Of a stretch of DNA of 64,000 bases, positions 21,301-34,812 are shown in pieces. The position numbers and the translations under genes were made by a program. The DNA comes from Morella rubra (lineage: Eukaryota; Streptophyta; Magnoliopsida; Fagales; Myricaceae), in NCBI GenBank assembly GCA_003952965.2, contig CM025851.1:2629307-2693306 (forward strand). Reading direction: 5' to 3'. Each line of letters opens with the position of its first letter. Position 1 is the first letter of the stretch. Under the pieces are notes generated by a model that worked only from the letters and a program-made list of their open reading frames with translations, ran no database searches and was not told the DNA's origin.

Positions 21301-24300
21301 AATTCTGCTTTCTCAAGAAAATCTCTAGGAATTAACGAAAGAGTAATGCACCTGAGAACATCATTCTACGAACTCGTTCAGTCATCTTCTCTCCCATTAT
21401 ACCAAAGTAAAAGTGCTGTAAAAAATTGGCAACAACTGTCACTACACCCATGCATGCAATGATCAAGCACCATTTGTCAACTTCGTGGCTCAAATGAGGA
21501 CCTTCATCAGGTCTATAGTATGCCGCCACTATTAATGCAATAACATAAGCAAGGAGAGGATTAAAAGAACCAAAGATAGCAGCACCAGTGCTTCCTAATA
21601 CAGCATAAAGCCACTCTGCAAAACTAAGCTCTGCCAACCTCCAAAACGAGGGTGTTTTCCGATGAGGTATGTTTTTTGCTTCCTTCACTTTCACTGGAAC
21701 ATCATCAGATTCACTATGCGGCCGACTAAAAGTCTGTGAATGGGAACGTTCATTTTTAGGATCAGATGTCAAAAGAGGTGAAACAGGGGATTCAGGGTCT
21801 GAACCATTTGATGTTTGTCGATGTGCAGACTGAACATCAATCTTGGGTAACTCTGGTAGTCTCATTTCAAAACTATCCTGCCTGCTTATTGATGGTTCTT
21901 TATCTGTTACATCCATGGGCTGACCATTTTCCAGCATCTTCTCTGGTGGTGGACTCCCAACACGGGGCGATTCCTGCGAGCGCAAAGTGCTATCTGGGGG
22001 ACGGTATATGCCAGGAACTCTCTGGAGAGACGGTGATTTGACCATTTTAGGAGATGATGGTTCTTGGGAGTTGTAAACTGCTGAAGAATCCTTTTCAATT
22101 TGGAAAGCTGCAGTCTCCTTGTAATTTCTCAATGGCATCCTGGATGTGGTTACATAGAGGGAACACATTAACATGAAACTTAGAAGAGAAATAAAACAGT
22201 GCAATTTGGCTTTCTATCAAATGAATACAGAAACCTTAGATATCTTTTTAAATTATACAAAATGACTTCTACTTATTATTGTCAAGTAATCAACTAGAAC
22301 ACTCCATTATGCCAGCAAGGCTACAGTTTGCTCTCGCACTATACCTCTTAGGAAGTTTTGCTGCTTCTTCACATCTCAGAAGCTCTGCATATAGGCCATC
22401 CAGGGCCAATAATTCATCATGTGTACCCATTTCAACAAGCTGACCCTCCTCCATCACTGCTATGTAATCAGCATTCCTTATAAGACTAAGCCGCCGAGCT
22501 ATTATTATAGTTGAACGTCCCAACATGAGGAGATCCAGAGCCTCCTGAACAGCTTTTTCAGCTTCAAAATCAAGTCCACCAGTAACCTCATCAAGCAGCA
22601 GAATCGATGGATTTAGAAGTACTGCTCTAGCAATCGAAAGTTTTATTTTCTGTTCTTCTGTTAATGCTAAACCAGCCCTACCCACCTGAAATGCAAAAGA
22701 GTTTTCGAACTTAACCAAGGAAACAGGATCACAAATCAATCCAGACGACAATAATAAGAAACATAAGTTCAAGTTAATATCTTTGTCTTTCAAGTTTCAC
22801 CTGTGTGTCATATCCCTTCTCGAGTGAGCTGATTAAAGTATGTGCATGTGCTATTTTCGCAGCTTCTTCAATTTGATCAAAGGTAGCATCTCGACCATAA
22901 GCAATATTGTCCCTTATACTCAAGCTTAGCAAGGCAGGCTCCTGGGTAACAAGTCCTATTTGGCTTCTGAGCCATTCCAGTTTCAGGTTCCTTATATTTT
23001 CTCCATCCAACAGAACTTCTCCTGCACCATAGAATGAATGAAACAACATTGGAATCCACAAGCATTCTACGGAATTCAGTGGAACCCAGATACTCCTTAA
23101 AAGAAAAATATGATCATTCTACCCGCACATCAACACGGCACAAAAACACACTTACCCCAGGAAAAAACAGATACATTTAAAGTAAAGAATAACACCATTA
23201 TACCTAATGTAGGATCATAAAACCGCTCCATGAGTGGGATAATACTGCTTTTTCCAGAGCCATTTCTGCCAACAAGTGCCACAGCTTTCTTAGCTGGTAC
23301 AGTGAGATAAAATCCACTCAAAATAGGAATTTCCGGACGAGACAGATAGCTGAAATATACATTCCTAAACTCGATATTCCCTTGTACGGAATCTGGGCTA
23401 GTTCCTTCTTGATTAACTACAGAGGATGACCGGCTTATCATCTCAAACAGTCGATAAGCAGCAATTCGTCCTTGATCAAATGAATAGAAGTTTGTTGCAG
23501 CTTGATTGAGACCACTATTAAAGGAAAAAATGAGACAAGTAAGAAAACTGGTAGAAATGATTGTCAGGACAAAGAGTCTAAGCAAAATACTTACAGGCCA
23601 CTTAAAATTACAGCAAATAGGGCTGTTACTATTTCACCGCCATGAACTCTTCCATCTCTAATTAGGAACCTTCCAACCCACAACTGTAAGGCACAAGAAC
23701 ATATTGCAAGCCCATACGTAAATCCAAGACCCAGTCCTTGCACAAGGCTTATCAATATCCCGTATCTCAGAGTTGCTTGTAGTGATGTTGCATAAGAATA
23801 CTTGGCCAATGTTTCATTTGTAAATGCATACAATGTCCTAATATATGAGACTGCCTGCATTATTTGAGAAGTCATTCACACTTCAGAACCACATCCACCG
23901 AGTCCTTCACCAAAATGTTCATAATTCAAAAATGTGTTCTACATTTCAACTATTAACCTGCCACTTCATAAAAGAAAAATTGATAGGAAGTAAGACGTGT
24001 CACCATGTTCAAATATTAAATGGTGAAAGTACTGCCAACAAAAGAACAGAAAGAGATTGCTTGTTGCATTATTTGAAATAACTTCCACAAAATAGTTGTT
24101 CAAGGAAAACACAGTCTAGTCTTTCTTACTTCAAGATGATAAACAAACAAAACGCCCTTTATAGTCAGAAAGATGCTATATTCTCAACTACAGCAAAAAA
24201 GGATACACAGTTGGTTCCTCGAAGTACAGAGTAGCAGAGCATTGTCATGCCTCCTCGATGAAATCTTTTTTCAAAGTCCTTGCTATCACCTTCACAGCCA

Positions 24301-27300
24301 ACTCAACAAGGAAATAAAGTCTATTCCTTTTGTAGTTAGTCTATTAATTTTGGTGTAGACAGGAGAGGGGTATGCTTGGGCCTAAATTCCAAATAATCAC
24401 AGAAGTTAAGAAGAGGTCTCGCAGATGAAAAGGAAGTACTTTGTGCACATTTTTCTGCAACAAATGCCAACAGACAAATTTTTCACCGATTAACCAGAAA
24501 ACATATCAGTTCAATCAATGTGTCCTGATCAGGATCATAAGATTTAAGTGGATTCCTACATGTGTCTCTCAAGGATTTTTTGTTTTAATAACGAAAAAGA
24601 GTATCAATTAATGTAAGGGTCAGGAATCTGAGGCATAAGAAAGGGTTATGACTAATAAGGACCAATAAATAGCAAGGGAGTGTTGCAGGACAAAAAGTAA
24701 GAAGTGTTTGGCAGAAAGCAGACCACCAGCAAGTGTCATGTACTTCAAACAGTATATTGGAAGCAGAAAGGGACCCAAATCGACAAAATCATACTAATAG
24801 AATAGTAATAGGTCCCCAGAATAAAAGCAGTAGGCACAACCTTCTATAATGGAGGATTAATGGTACAAGACTCCTAAAAAAACAAAAACAAGTGGGTCGA
24901 AAGAAATTTTCTATCACTCCATTAAATACAATGACAACACCAATGTGCTGACGTTACGAAATCTTAAGCGACGGAAAGATGAAATAGTGAGCCCTCAAAT
25001 TAAATTGAGAATAAAAGAATTTGGTGACAAAGAGATAGGACTCTAAGATTCAAAATTTCCAACTAATTATTCTCCAATAAAAACGTCATCACCTAAGATT
25101 TGACAATATGGATACTTTTTTTTTATATATAAGTTAAAATTTATTAATAAAAAAGATGTGTTAACAGTACAAAAGACTATACTGAAAACACCTAAACCAT
25201 ACAAGCTAAGAAGCTAAAAAAATCTGAATAACCCGAAAAAGGAAAACCCAACACCGCCATTTGCCCATATTGCCAATACAGATACTTCTGTGCATAAATA
25301 GCAACAGAAACAGTAAAGGCCTCTCCCTTAGTGTACAAAGAGACCACAAGATGTTACCAGAAACAGTCATTCAGAGACAAAAGAAACTGCAGCAAAATAC
25401 ATTCATATTGATGCAACCATTCAGAAATTACTCTCATTTCAATTTTTTTTCTTGTTTCTCTATTCTTCTTTCGGGGGACCCAGGGGGAGGGAGGGTGCTC
25501 ATGCTAAATGGCAAGTGCTATATAAATAGACCTGTTCTGCAATGCTAGCTGCTTCAGCGTAGGCATCCTGAATATTCTCAGCAAGCCTGTGAAGGAATAT
25601 ATTTGATACTCCTCCAGCAGCGACAATGATCGGACCTGTGGCTAATGTGATGAGTGCAATTTGCCAGCAGTTGATAAATCCAAGAATAAGACCACTGAAA
25701 AATGTAGCCATATTATGAATGTAATTTCCAACCTGTATCATCAGAGGCAAAAAACAGATAAGACAGGATAATGAAAAGAGAAATGGTTAAATAACAGAAA
25801 AATTCAAATGCCGCACAATATATTGGATCTCAACATACTTTTTCACTAAGAGCAGATTGGATAAGTAGCACATCACTCAAGACTTGGCTCACAATATCCC
25901 CATTGTTCCCATAGGTATCAAAAAAGCTCATGTCTTGGTTAAGTAATACTTGAACGTATCTTGACCTGATGACAGCAGTCTGCCTTTCCCCAGTCAAAAT
26001 CCAGCAAGAAACCTCTATTACACGAAAAATTTAGTACTGAGAACCATAAATGATACAAAATTATTTACCCAACCAAAAAAAAAGGGCTACATGAAAAAAA
26101 AATGAAGTGCAAGCTAATCCCCAAAAACAACTTACCAATCCAACCAGCAGCGAAGACGCCCACAGCAATATACACAATAGTTAAAGTGTGCTGCAGGAAA
26201 AAGAATAACAGGGTCAAATGACTATAAGTATCTGTCGTCAACTTCTAGTTCACAAATTAAAGTAAGCTCATATTTGCACCTTATAAATCAACTATAGAAA
26301 CTAACTGAATGAATAGCATGTGTGTGACACAAATATGCCAGGAAAAACAGTAATGGGAGAATCTAAGCCTCAAAGAAAACCAAAAGCCACCTGAAAGTTT
26401 TTAGACCTGTCTTCCATAGAGAAATGATCTGTCAAACTACATTGCAGATTTAATATGTTATTAAGATACTACTTTTAGCGACAAACTTTAGAACCAAAAT
26501 AAACCCCAAAAGCCCATGGACCCATTGTATTTGTAGTTTACATGTACCTCAGTCACAGTAGTAAAGTTTTGACTGAACCATATTGCTAATTTATTTCACA
26601 GAAACTTCACACGCCACATGCTTCATGGACCAAAATATTATTTTTGCTCAAGATTTTCTCAAAATAATCAGATGCAACTGAACCCAATTTAAAGTATCTT
26701 TCTTTGCTAAACACCAATGATTTTACCAAAAAAGGAGAGAAAGAAAAGGAGACTAAAACCAATATGAAGAAAAAATGACTTAGAAAAGATTTACAATTGT
26801 TTTTACCCAGGCGCAAAAATAATAATGTTAAAATATATAGTACCCTCGCTGAAAACTAATTCAAACATCAAGCCATCAAGTGTTAATTCCAGGAATGCGC
26901 TAAGCCAAAGTCTTAAAAGATGTCGCTCTCCAAATACTTTTGAGACCTTTTTTTCCTCTCGCACATAAAATGCTATAGCACTTCCATTATTATTTAAGAA
27001 AAAATGGATATCACATTACCAAAATATCCTTCATTGTGCAAAAAAGCCACTAGTCCTACTAGTGAAGTGACAGATCTGGAATCTGGATTTAACAGATAAA
27101 ATACATTAATAAAAAAAGTCAAGTTTTTTTATGTGGTGAAGTACAATTCAAGAGTTTTTAACCCCAAAACACAACTTCTATGAGGAGAAGACACTACTTA
27201 TGAACCAACAATAGCCCATTCAAACATCTTGCAGTGAAATCTTCTTGCGATCATAGAAGATTAAATCAATCATAATACCAGAACTCTAAACTGCGAAAAA

Positions 27301-29383
27301 CACATAACACAGTCCATATCTTTCAATCACAGATTGCATACAGGACCTTTGGTTCCAGATAAGTTCTTTGACGACCGCTTGAAGCAAAACCTCAAATGCC
27401 AATTTCCAAACAGTTCACAATGGTTGTGGTATGATTGTTTCTATACGAAATTAGTAAGTAATTGGCTGGTTTGTTCTAGGGAAAATTGACCAAAGATCTT
27501 ATTTATATGTGTCGTGCAATCGATCACACGATTACAGTAAACCACAAAAAAACAAGCACATACATAAAGAACACCAAATTTTAATGTGGTTGCTTCAAGG
27601 GGGTACATCCACAAGCAGAGACGACAAGAAAATCCACTAATCCCAAAATCAAGAGTACAAGCAACCAACGAAAAAAACACTCCAAATAACCCAAGCTCCA
27701 ATACACCCAAATCTCACTCTCACACAAGAAAATCTATCTATCCTATAATTCTCTCGTTGAGCCACAAGATAGAGACTAGAGATTCGTGCAACATTGATCC
27801 TCTCCAATATTCTCGAGACACATCAACTTGCTCTCTAGAATTCTCAGAGATTCGTGCAACAGTTGGTGCTCTCTAATAGCCGCGAGACAGACCAACTTAC
27901 CCTCCTCAATTCTCCTCACTAGACTACAATCTCTAGATCACTCTTTCACTTTTATTCTCAGAACTTCAATCATAATCACAACGGGTAGAACAATAACTCT
28001 TCAGTTTGTTACACTATCTGCAACATCTTAGGGCCCACATGGTAAAATCCAAGGCAAACTCAACAATATGTTAGAAAAAGGTAACTTCAGAGCCACCCAA
28101 TAATACTTAAAAACTGCACTGAACTAAGCCTGATACAGACTGTTCAGCTAAGTTAGTAATTTCAGTTCCTGCGATAATAAAAATGGCAAAAGCACAGGTC
28201 AAAATTGTGAATGTAGACAAAACTCCAGCTCAATTTTCCATAAATTACTTCCCATTCAAATTATATTCACAGCAACCTACATTTTATTTATCTAACCGAA
28301 CTATGTCTTGACATTAGCCCTTCATATCCTATTCCATATCAACACCAAAAAAATAAAAATAAAAATATTACCAAATAAACAATTATCTTTCCTTCTCAAA
28401 ATACTTATGTTACCAAATAAACAATCTGTCTTCTCAAAACAAGGGTACCTAAATAGTATAGCTGATAACTTATGTCAACTTTATGACCACTTTTGAAAGG
28501 GTTGGCCGTTCAAATTTCCATTGGCTTTCAATACAATGAATAATAATCTATACATCTGGCGAGAATCATAGCAAATTAGTTGCACCACAATAATTTGAAT
28601 CACAACTGCGGATTCTAATTAACCCGTAAATATCCCAATACAAGTCAATGCTAGTCTTACACACAAACTCAGAAACACATATCTATGTGCCAAACCAATT
28701 TTCCCATAGGAATAGGACAGTTCACGGTAAGCCCAAAATGAGGAGGAAAGAAAAAAAGAAAAAAAAAAAGATAACAACAAAAATCATGAACTTATTATCG
28801 CACTTAGTCATTAATCGAAGAGCGTAACCATGCGAAATGAACACAATTAGCTGAGTCGAGCTTGGCTTAAAACTAAGCTTCAAGTTCAAAACCTAATCCA
28901 TCCGAATTTGCCACATTTTATCAGGAACCAAACATCAAAATGCAAATAGATAGATGAAAAAAAGAGAAGAACTCCAAATTTAGGGTTTCAGGAACAGTAA
29001 ATTACCTCCCTGAACTTTTCGAACTGCTCCTCGGTTTTACCAGGGCCGATCTTGAGAACGTGGATGATCTTGGCGAAGTAGTGGAGGTAAACAACGAGGG
29101 CAGTGCCGTGAGCAGCGGCGGCGAGCGAGCCGACTATCATGAGGGCCCAGTCGAGGCGGTCAGCGCAGGCGAAGAGGCGCGAGAAGGGGACCGCGGCGGG
29201 CGGCGGCTCCATCTCCTCGGGCTCCTCGATCTCCTCGTCCGGCTCGACCTGCTGCCCGGCCGTCTCCGCGCTCTGGTCCATGTACGGAGAAGGCGATTCG
29301 GGCGGCTCCGACACCTCCGACACGGGCGTCAATGGCTGTATATGCGGTGGGGACCACCCGAACAGCCCCCTCGAGATCATCAT
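18387..29383 (-). CDS. ABCB20: ABCB6/ABCB20-type full-size ABC transporter
   Basis: Eleven exons: 29383-29006, 26190-26136, 26014-25839, 25732-25532, 23854-23595, 23514-23204, 23021-22801, 22685-22345, 22139-21352, 21258-21017 and 19616-18387. All junctions are GT-AG and in phase, totalling 1,400 residues, close to the Arabidopsis ABCB6/20 length. The layout is TMD1-NBD1-linker-TMD2-NBD2. NBD1 has Walker A GRNGSGKSS and Walker B ILLLDEVTGGLD, but the signature is LTEEQ and the H-loop reads IIIARRLSLI. NBD2 has GVSGSGKSTI, LTPGQ, LLLDEASSSIE and the histidine in LIAHRA. The linker is long, Ser/Pro-rich and phosphorylatable in appearance. This branch exports auxin at the plasma membrane. The acidic N-terminus has Glu/Pro runs. 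Introns 1, 4 and 10 hold mobile DNA. Confidence 0.93.
20416..20782. mobile_element. Long-TIR MITE in ABCB intron 10
   Basis: The 367-bp element is an imperfect palindrome: the left arm (TTTTTCACCCTCTAACTAT, then CTTTGCACCC) matches the reverse complement of the right arm (CTTTTCACCCTCCAACTATG, then CTTTACACCC) over roughly 100 bases. Flanks TAAAATTTT (20,407-20,415) and TAAAATCTT (20,783-20,791) match at 8 of 9 bases, the target-duplication length of Mutator-like elements. It has no coding capacity. Confidence 0.8.
25116..25273 (-). mobile_element. 5'-truncated LINE 3' end in ABCB intron 4
   Basis: A poly-T run followed by TTAAAATTTATTAATAAAAA on the plus strand is a minus-strand poly-A tail with an AATAAA-rich 3' end, as in the 16,597 insertion. 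The flanks CAATATGGATACTT and CAATACAGATACTT (25,104 and 25,274) match at 12 of 14 bases and look like an aged target duplication. Confidence 0.55.
27470..28060 (-). mobile_element. Copia-like LTR fragment in ABCB intron 1
   Basis: Read on the minus strand this has a Copia-LTR flavour: CACATTAAAATTTGGTGTTC preceded by GGATGTACCCCC, and TATAAATA-like sequence beyond. It contains no coding frame. Ends and target duplication were not identified, so a solo or truncated LTR is only inferred. Confidence 0.35.
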
Positions 29384-29470
29384 CTTCGGCTAGGACTTCC
29401 GAGCTAGGAACTCGGACTCACTGAGTCACTATGTCCCCCTGCCCCAGGTGAAAACCTCAAATAAAAACTC

Positions 29471-29504
29471 CCTCTAAATTTAGCAGATCCGCTAAATTTA
29501 GAGG
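29471..29504. repeat. Perfect 14-bp inverted repeat upstream of ABCB
   Basis: CCTCTAAATTTAGC (29,471-29,484) and its exact reverse complement (29,491-29,504) are separated by six bases. It lies 88-121 bases upstream of the transporter ATG, in the promoter or 5' leader. It could fold as a strong hairpin in RNA, serve as a dimer-bound operator, or be a remnant of a tiny inverted-repeat element. Confidence 0.85.
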
Positions 29505-31296
29505 ACAGATTACTCCCGCAACAAATATTTCGATTATTTTGTGTTTTTGGCGTCCTGCGTTTTATATTCTGATTGTCTTTTTTTCTTTTAGCTTTTCCGA
29601 AAGCGACCACGAAACAAAATGTGGTTGTCGCGAGTGCGTGCGTGACCTGGTCAAACTAGGCGGGGAGAGAGAGAGAGAGGAAGACTGAGGAAATGTTTGA
29701 CTCACCCCGGCGACACCGAAGAACCTCTTTCAGCTCGCTGCTTCTTGTTAACGGTCAAATGCCGGCGCGGGGTTGCGAAGCGGATATTTGGATATTTTGT
29801 AACAGTAACCGGCGTCGTAAAGCGCAGCCTCTGTGTGTGTTTCGGTTTTCTTGGTAAAGGCCGAGTGGGTGATCTACACCTGTACATATTTTCGGTGAAT
29901 TATGGGGTGTTGGTAAATGCGTTAACAGCTGTATGAACGGGGTGGTGAATTTACGTTGAAGTCCTTCATACGGGTCGTCAGGTAGTGACACGTCGTATTT
30001 GGTTGTGGTTCAGGTGACATATCAGGTGTGGTTAGTGTGCGTTAACTGCGTTTTGGATTAATTATTTAGTTTAGTAAACTAAAGTATATTTATTGGACTA
30101 TGGTCTACGACTCGATGCAGGGACATCATTAAGAGAGAGAATGAAAACTTTTTCCTGCCAGTCCATTTGCTGCTCTGTTCCCTCTCTCTCTCTTCCTTCG
30201 CCTTTTTGGGATGGTGGTGGGTTTTTTTTTTTTCAAGTGGGTGCTGGAATAAATATTTCAATTAGTGTTTTGTTTACTTCATTGATTTTCGTTTTTAATT
30301 GAGGCAGATTTCAATAGGTGTTTTGTTTATCGCATATTAATACATCATAATTCAAATTACTAAATCAATCTTTTGTATTTTTTAAGAAACTTTTTTTTTT
30401 TGGTTGTTTTTCGTTTGAGCTAGCTTAACTAGTATATTAAATTGCTTACTTAAGATGCTTAACTTTTTGTCATAAAGATTTTTCTATACATTTAATAGTG
30501 TTTTTGTTTGGTTATAGCTAACTTAAAATCAGTCAAACTAGGTATCAATTAAATTACTAGATAGCATTGACAACCTTTTATGCTAGGGGACCAAACAAAT
30601 GAGAACCTATGCGTTATGGACAAAATCCCTCTTGATTTTTAATTTAACAATCCGTTTCAAAACTTTTGAAACGATTACATGAGATTATGTAGTTGTTCAA
30701 ATTATAATTAAAATTCGTATATACTAAAGCCATTAAGGTCGTTAATTAATAGAAAAACGGTTTAGCATAAAAATTTAAAAAATTAAACGAAAGCTTATGA
30801 TATTAAATGTTATTTTAACTAAGCCGAAGAGTATTTATTAAGCATCTTATATCTTGCACCGTTCACCAAACAAATAAAAACTCTTATAGAAAGGTGGTAT
30901 TCAAGGGCCAAATTTCTCTAATGCTTAAATTAATTTATCATGATCTTTAATTTTACTAATTAATTTAAAATTAAAATTTTTATTTTCCGAATATAACCGA
31001 TTAACTACCGAAGAAACTCAATTGTTTGTTGTCGAAAGAGACAAGTGTCCAGCTTAAAAAGAGGGAATGGGATTTTACGTATGGGCCCATGGTCGGTGGG
31101 TCCAACTCCTCCTGGGCCACTACAAATCCATACAGGTGTCAAAGAGTCAAAGACCCGCCCACATTGGACGTTTCTAATAGCGGATAAGTCGATCGAGGAG
31201 AGAAAAAAAAGATAACAAGGTCTCCACCACAAAGCCCAGGGATCCACTTTTTCTATTCCGGCTCCTACACCGTTTCACACGCTTAAGCACCCACCA
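29505..31296. other. Divergent intergenic region, ABCB and PPL1
   Basis: No gene is seen. The PPL1 side carries GGCCCA-type motifs (GGGCCCATGG near 31,083 and TGGGCC near 31,112), as is common for nuclear genes of plastid proteins. The middle is AT-rich with no recognised element. Confidence 0.5.
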
Positions 31297-33858
31297 ATGG
31301 CGTCTCTGCAAACCCCACCCACAAAGACATTGTTCCTCGACTCTTTCCCGCAGGTTCTCCAACCTCTTTCTCCCCTCCAACAATCCCATTTTATTTACCT
31401 ATTTATCCTCGCGTTTCTATTTACGTGTATATTGTGGTTCAGTTACAGAAGCACGGTACGTTGCCTTGCTATAGAAGAAGCGGGATTTCATTTCTGATCA
31501 GGGCGGAACAAGCAGCAACGTCCTCAATGGAGTCGCCTTCTCAAGGTTACCTTTGCTTTGAAACTTGTGTTATTATTATTGCTATGCTTTTAAACTTGCA
31601 TTATTAGTGATATGAGTAATCTCTTCCTTAAGGACCACTGGCTGAGTATTTCCTTTTGGATGCGCACGTGGGCGTTCATTGCATGGAATCCATACTGCCA
31701 CTTTACGCGGCAACCTCTATTTCTTTAATTTAGTTCCAAGAAACTCAGACTTCCATTGGCGACCACTTGGAATTGTAAATTTGCTCTCAGTTGTTTAGAG
31801 CTGGTGCAAATAAACATCTCGAATTTTATTTGACAGAACTTTCCTTTTACCTCGAACCTAGATAGGCCCATTATACCAATAGGTCCCAGATATTGCTTAG
31901 ACAGATGGCCTTAGACTGTAATTGGTTGTCATGATTGCAGTCTGATCTGTAATTGTTAGAATGCATACATTATACCACGCTTGTATAGTAGGATCTGTAA
32001 AGCATCAATTTTTTTTGTTGTTAAGCACATTTTTCGCTGTCAGAGTGATCACTGTATTGAACTTTCTGCAGACACTGACTACATATCTATCTTCGGCATT
32101 TTTTTTTTTTAACTGAATTTGGCAGATAGACCTCGGAGACGCCAAGTGCTAGCTATTGGGACGGTGGCCCCTTGGCTTTTCCTTGTCAATCCAAATTCTA
32201 AGTCGTGTAAGAATTATTGGTATAAACATGCGAAGAATTTTTCCTTTTTGCGTCTCCCTGTAACGTTTCCCTTGCAAGGAGTTGGGCTTTCCGTATCTTA
32301 TACTAAAGTCGTGTTCTTCTCGGAAAGCAAAGCCTGCTATTTGTGCAGTGCATTGGTTTCCTTAGATGACTGATATCCTAAGAGTACACCCTTGATATGG
32401 CTCAGTTGCTGCAGAATCTAAGAAGGGATTTCTGCCAGTCGTGGACAATAAAGATGGATACCAATTTCTTTACCCATTTGGGTGGCAGGTGCGCTTTGCC
32501 ACATTTTATCTGCTTCTGTTTGGGCTATCATGTCAGTGGCTAAATACCAAACGTTAAGAGTAGCTTCCCTGTTCTGTTGTCTTGAGAGTTCGCAGGAAGT
32601 AGTGATTGAAGGTCAAGACAAGGTTTTTAAAGACGTCATTGAACCATTAGAAAATGTAAGTGTAAACTTGTTTCCAACAAACAAACAAGACATTCGAGAC
32701 TTTGGGCCACCACAAGAGGTTAGCCTTGTACTTCTAAACAATCAACACCTTTGACCCTTTTTATTTCACCTCTTCTTGCATTTTACATATTGTCGTATAT
32801 GATAAGAGTACTGTTTCTCAAATATTGATAACAGGTTGCTGAAACTTTGATAAAAAAGGTCCTGGCCCCTCCTTCCCAAAAGACAAAGCTACTCGAGGCA
32901 GCAGAGGTTTAACTCCCTCCATATGTTTGGTTAATCGGAGCATAGTATACATAACCCTTTATTGCTCAGGCTAAGAGACGACAATGTCTGTGATATCCTT
33001 GGATAAGGAATTCGATTTATTGGTCTCATCACTTCTTGAACCTTGATCATTTGTAAGTTCTGCTGTACCTGTTTGCCACAGTAGTTCAAGAGAAGTATCT
33101 TATTCAAACTTCTCCTCTGTGAAGACCATGATAAACTTTGTTTTCTCCTTTCTGAGAAAATGACATGGTGGACTGCAGACTCTGTCTTGAAATCCTCTAG
33201 ACTTAATCCTCATAAATGCACTGATACATCACCTTTGCTGTTTCTTTTTTCTGAAATTGTAGAGTATTTTGAGTTACTCTGTCGGTCGAATAGAGTAAGG
33301 TTCAAGAAAATATATGATTACCTGTACTCAGCACTTAGCTAAGCACTACTTCTGACTATTGATTCACGGGTTATCCTTTTTGTTTGGTACAGCATGATGT
33401 TGATGGGAGAGCATACTACACATTTGAATTCATTGCAAAAGCTCCAAATTACACCCGCCATGCTCTCAGCACGATCTCCATAGCCAACGGTATGGTGCCC
33501 TTCCTGTATTCGAATTTTTTTGGTACATGAGTAATTCATTTTGTATTCTGCTCTAGCATTCCGTTTACAAAAGTTGGGTTTGTAGTCGGAACTCTGTTCA
33601 GCAACTGCTAGTTTTCGCTAAGCCTACAGTATGAGAAACTGATAGCCCACATAAAACAACTTATTTAATTATTCTCCTAATGTAGCCCTGTAAGATTTTG
33701 CGTCTATGTTGTATGAAATGTTGCTTTTAATTGAGAATTGCATTGTTATGGCAGGTAAGTTCTACACTTTGACCACAGGGGCCAATGAGAGGAGGTGGGA
33801 GAAGATGAAGGACAAATTGCACGAGATTGTTGATTCCTTTAAAATTTCAAATGTTTGA
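31297..33858 (+). CDS. PPL1: PsbP-like protein 1
   Basis: Eight exons: 31297-31353, 31449-31545, 32126-32206, 32406-32488, 32596-32718, 32835-32906, 33393-33489 and 33755-33858; phases agree and give 237 residues. A transit peptide (MASLQTPPTKTLFLDSFPQ onward) is followed by a twin-arginine lumen signal (PRRRQVLAIGTVAPWLFLV) and SFAAESKKGF. The mature PsbP fold shows KDGYQFLYPFGWQ, EVVIEGQDKVFKDVIEPLEN, ANYTRHAL-type sequence in exon 7 and FYTLTTGANERRWEKMKD. Exon 3 ends at TCGT|GTAAGA and exon 4 begins after TGGCTCAG; this choice restores FAAESKKG. The GTAAGT in exon 5 (GAAAATGTAAGTGTA) is coding, not a donor. PPL1 is a lumenal protein needed for efficient repair of photodamaged photosystem II. 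Confidence 0.92.
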
Positions 33859-34812
33859 TGCAGTAATTCGATTTACGTACGAGATTAGGGGTAGCGCTTC
33901 TGATATGCAAGCACTACCTTGCATTTCCTCGAGTTGTCCAAGAGACGATACTCCTCAGCAGCCTTTTTTTTTTATTTGAAATAATTTAGTTTCTCTTTTA
34001 TGGGATTGGCGCAAAGACATCCTTATTCAACTTTTACATATGAAGGAGTAGTACACTGATGCGTGCCTGGGGTCCTTCGACTGACATTACAGTGAGGGTC
34101 TCGTAACGCATGCGCAGGATGGTGTTTTTTTGTCCTATGATTTATTCATATATCCATAAAGCTGCTGCTCTTTCGTTCTTTTTTCAGCCGATGACTGGAA
34201 TATTGTGAAGCAGATAACTCCATTCGCATTGAATGTCGGGGTGACAACGGAAAACACAAGTCTCCGTTCCCAATGGATGTCTTTATCTACACGTTCATGT
34301 TAATAGCATCTCCTTCACCCGGATAGAACTGCCAACCATCTAATTCATAAGCAGGACACATCAAACACAACATTGCATCAAGAAGCCCTCGTCTGCTAAA
34401 TTAACTCAGCAACCTCCCCTCAGTAATCTCATTCCACATTGGGATCGAGGGGCATAAAGGAATGGAAGTCGAGGCTCTCCCTGTATTTTCCTAAAATGGG
34501 GCAGTTCTTACAGCAAACTGCATAACAGAGACGTACGAATAAAAACAGTCGATCTCATCCATCATCTTTCCAATTTCTGGTCAGTACCATTGATAAATGA
34601 ACGCATGGGGCAACAAACAGCAAATCATACTCCGAAAGCTATTTCACCCTATACTAATCAGAATCCAATAGCAAAAGCTGTATAGAAAATATAGCTCCCA
34701 ATACAAATTAAAATAACCAACTGATATTCGAGTCCTAACACAAAGCCTCATTGCTAACAAAACTGTCATAGCAAAGATGGAATCACTTCGCTTAAGACAA
34801 CAAACTTATATC
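33859..34812. other. Convergent 3' region, PPL1 and RPL23A
   Basis: The 3' UTRs of both genes are expected here. No open frame with a domain, RNA gene or repeat was recognised. Confidence 0.5.

Noticed and set aside
32641-32670. Splice donor GTAAGT within PPL1 exon 5
   Set aside because: Reading through gives the conserved VSVNLFPTNKQ segment, and the exon then matches the 123-bp length of the PNSL1 counterpart.
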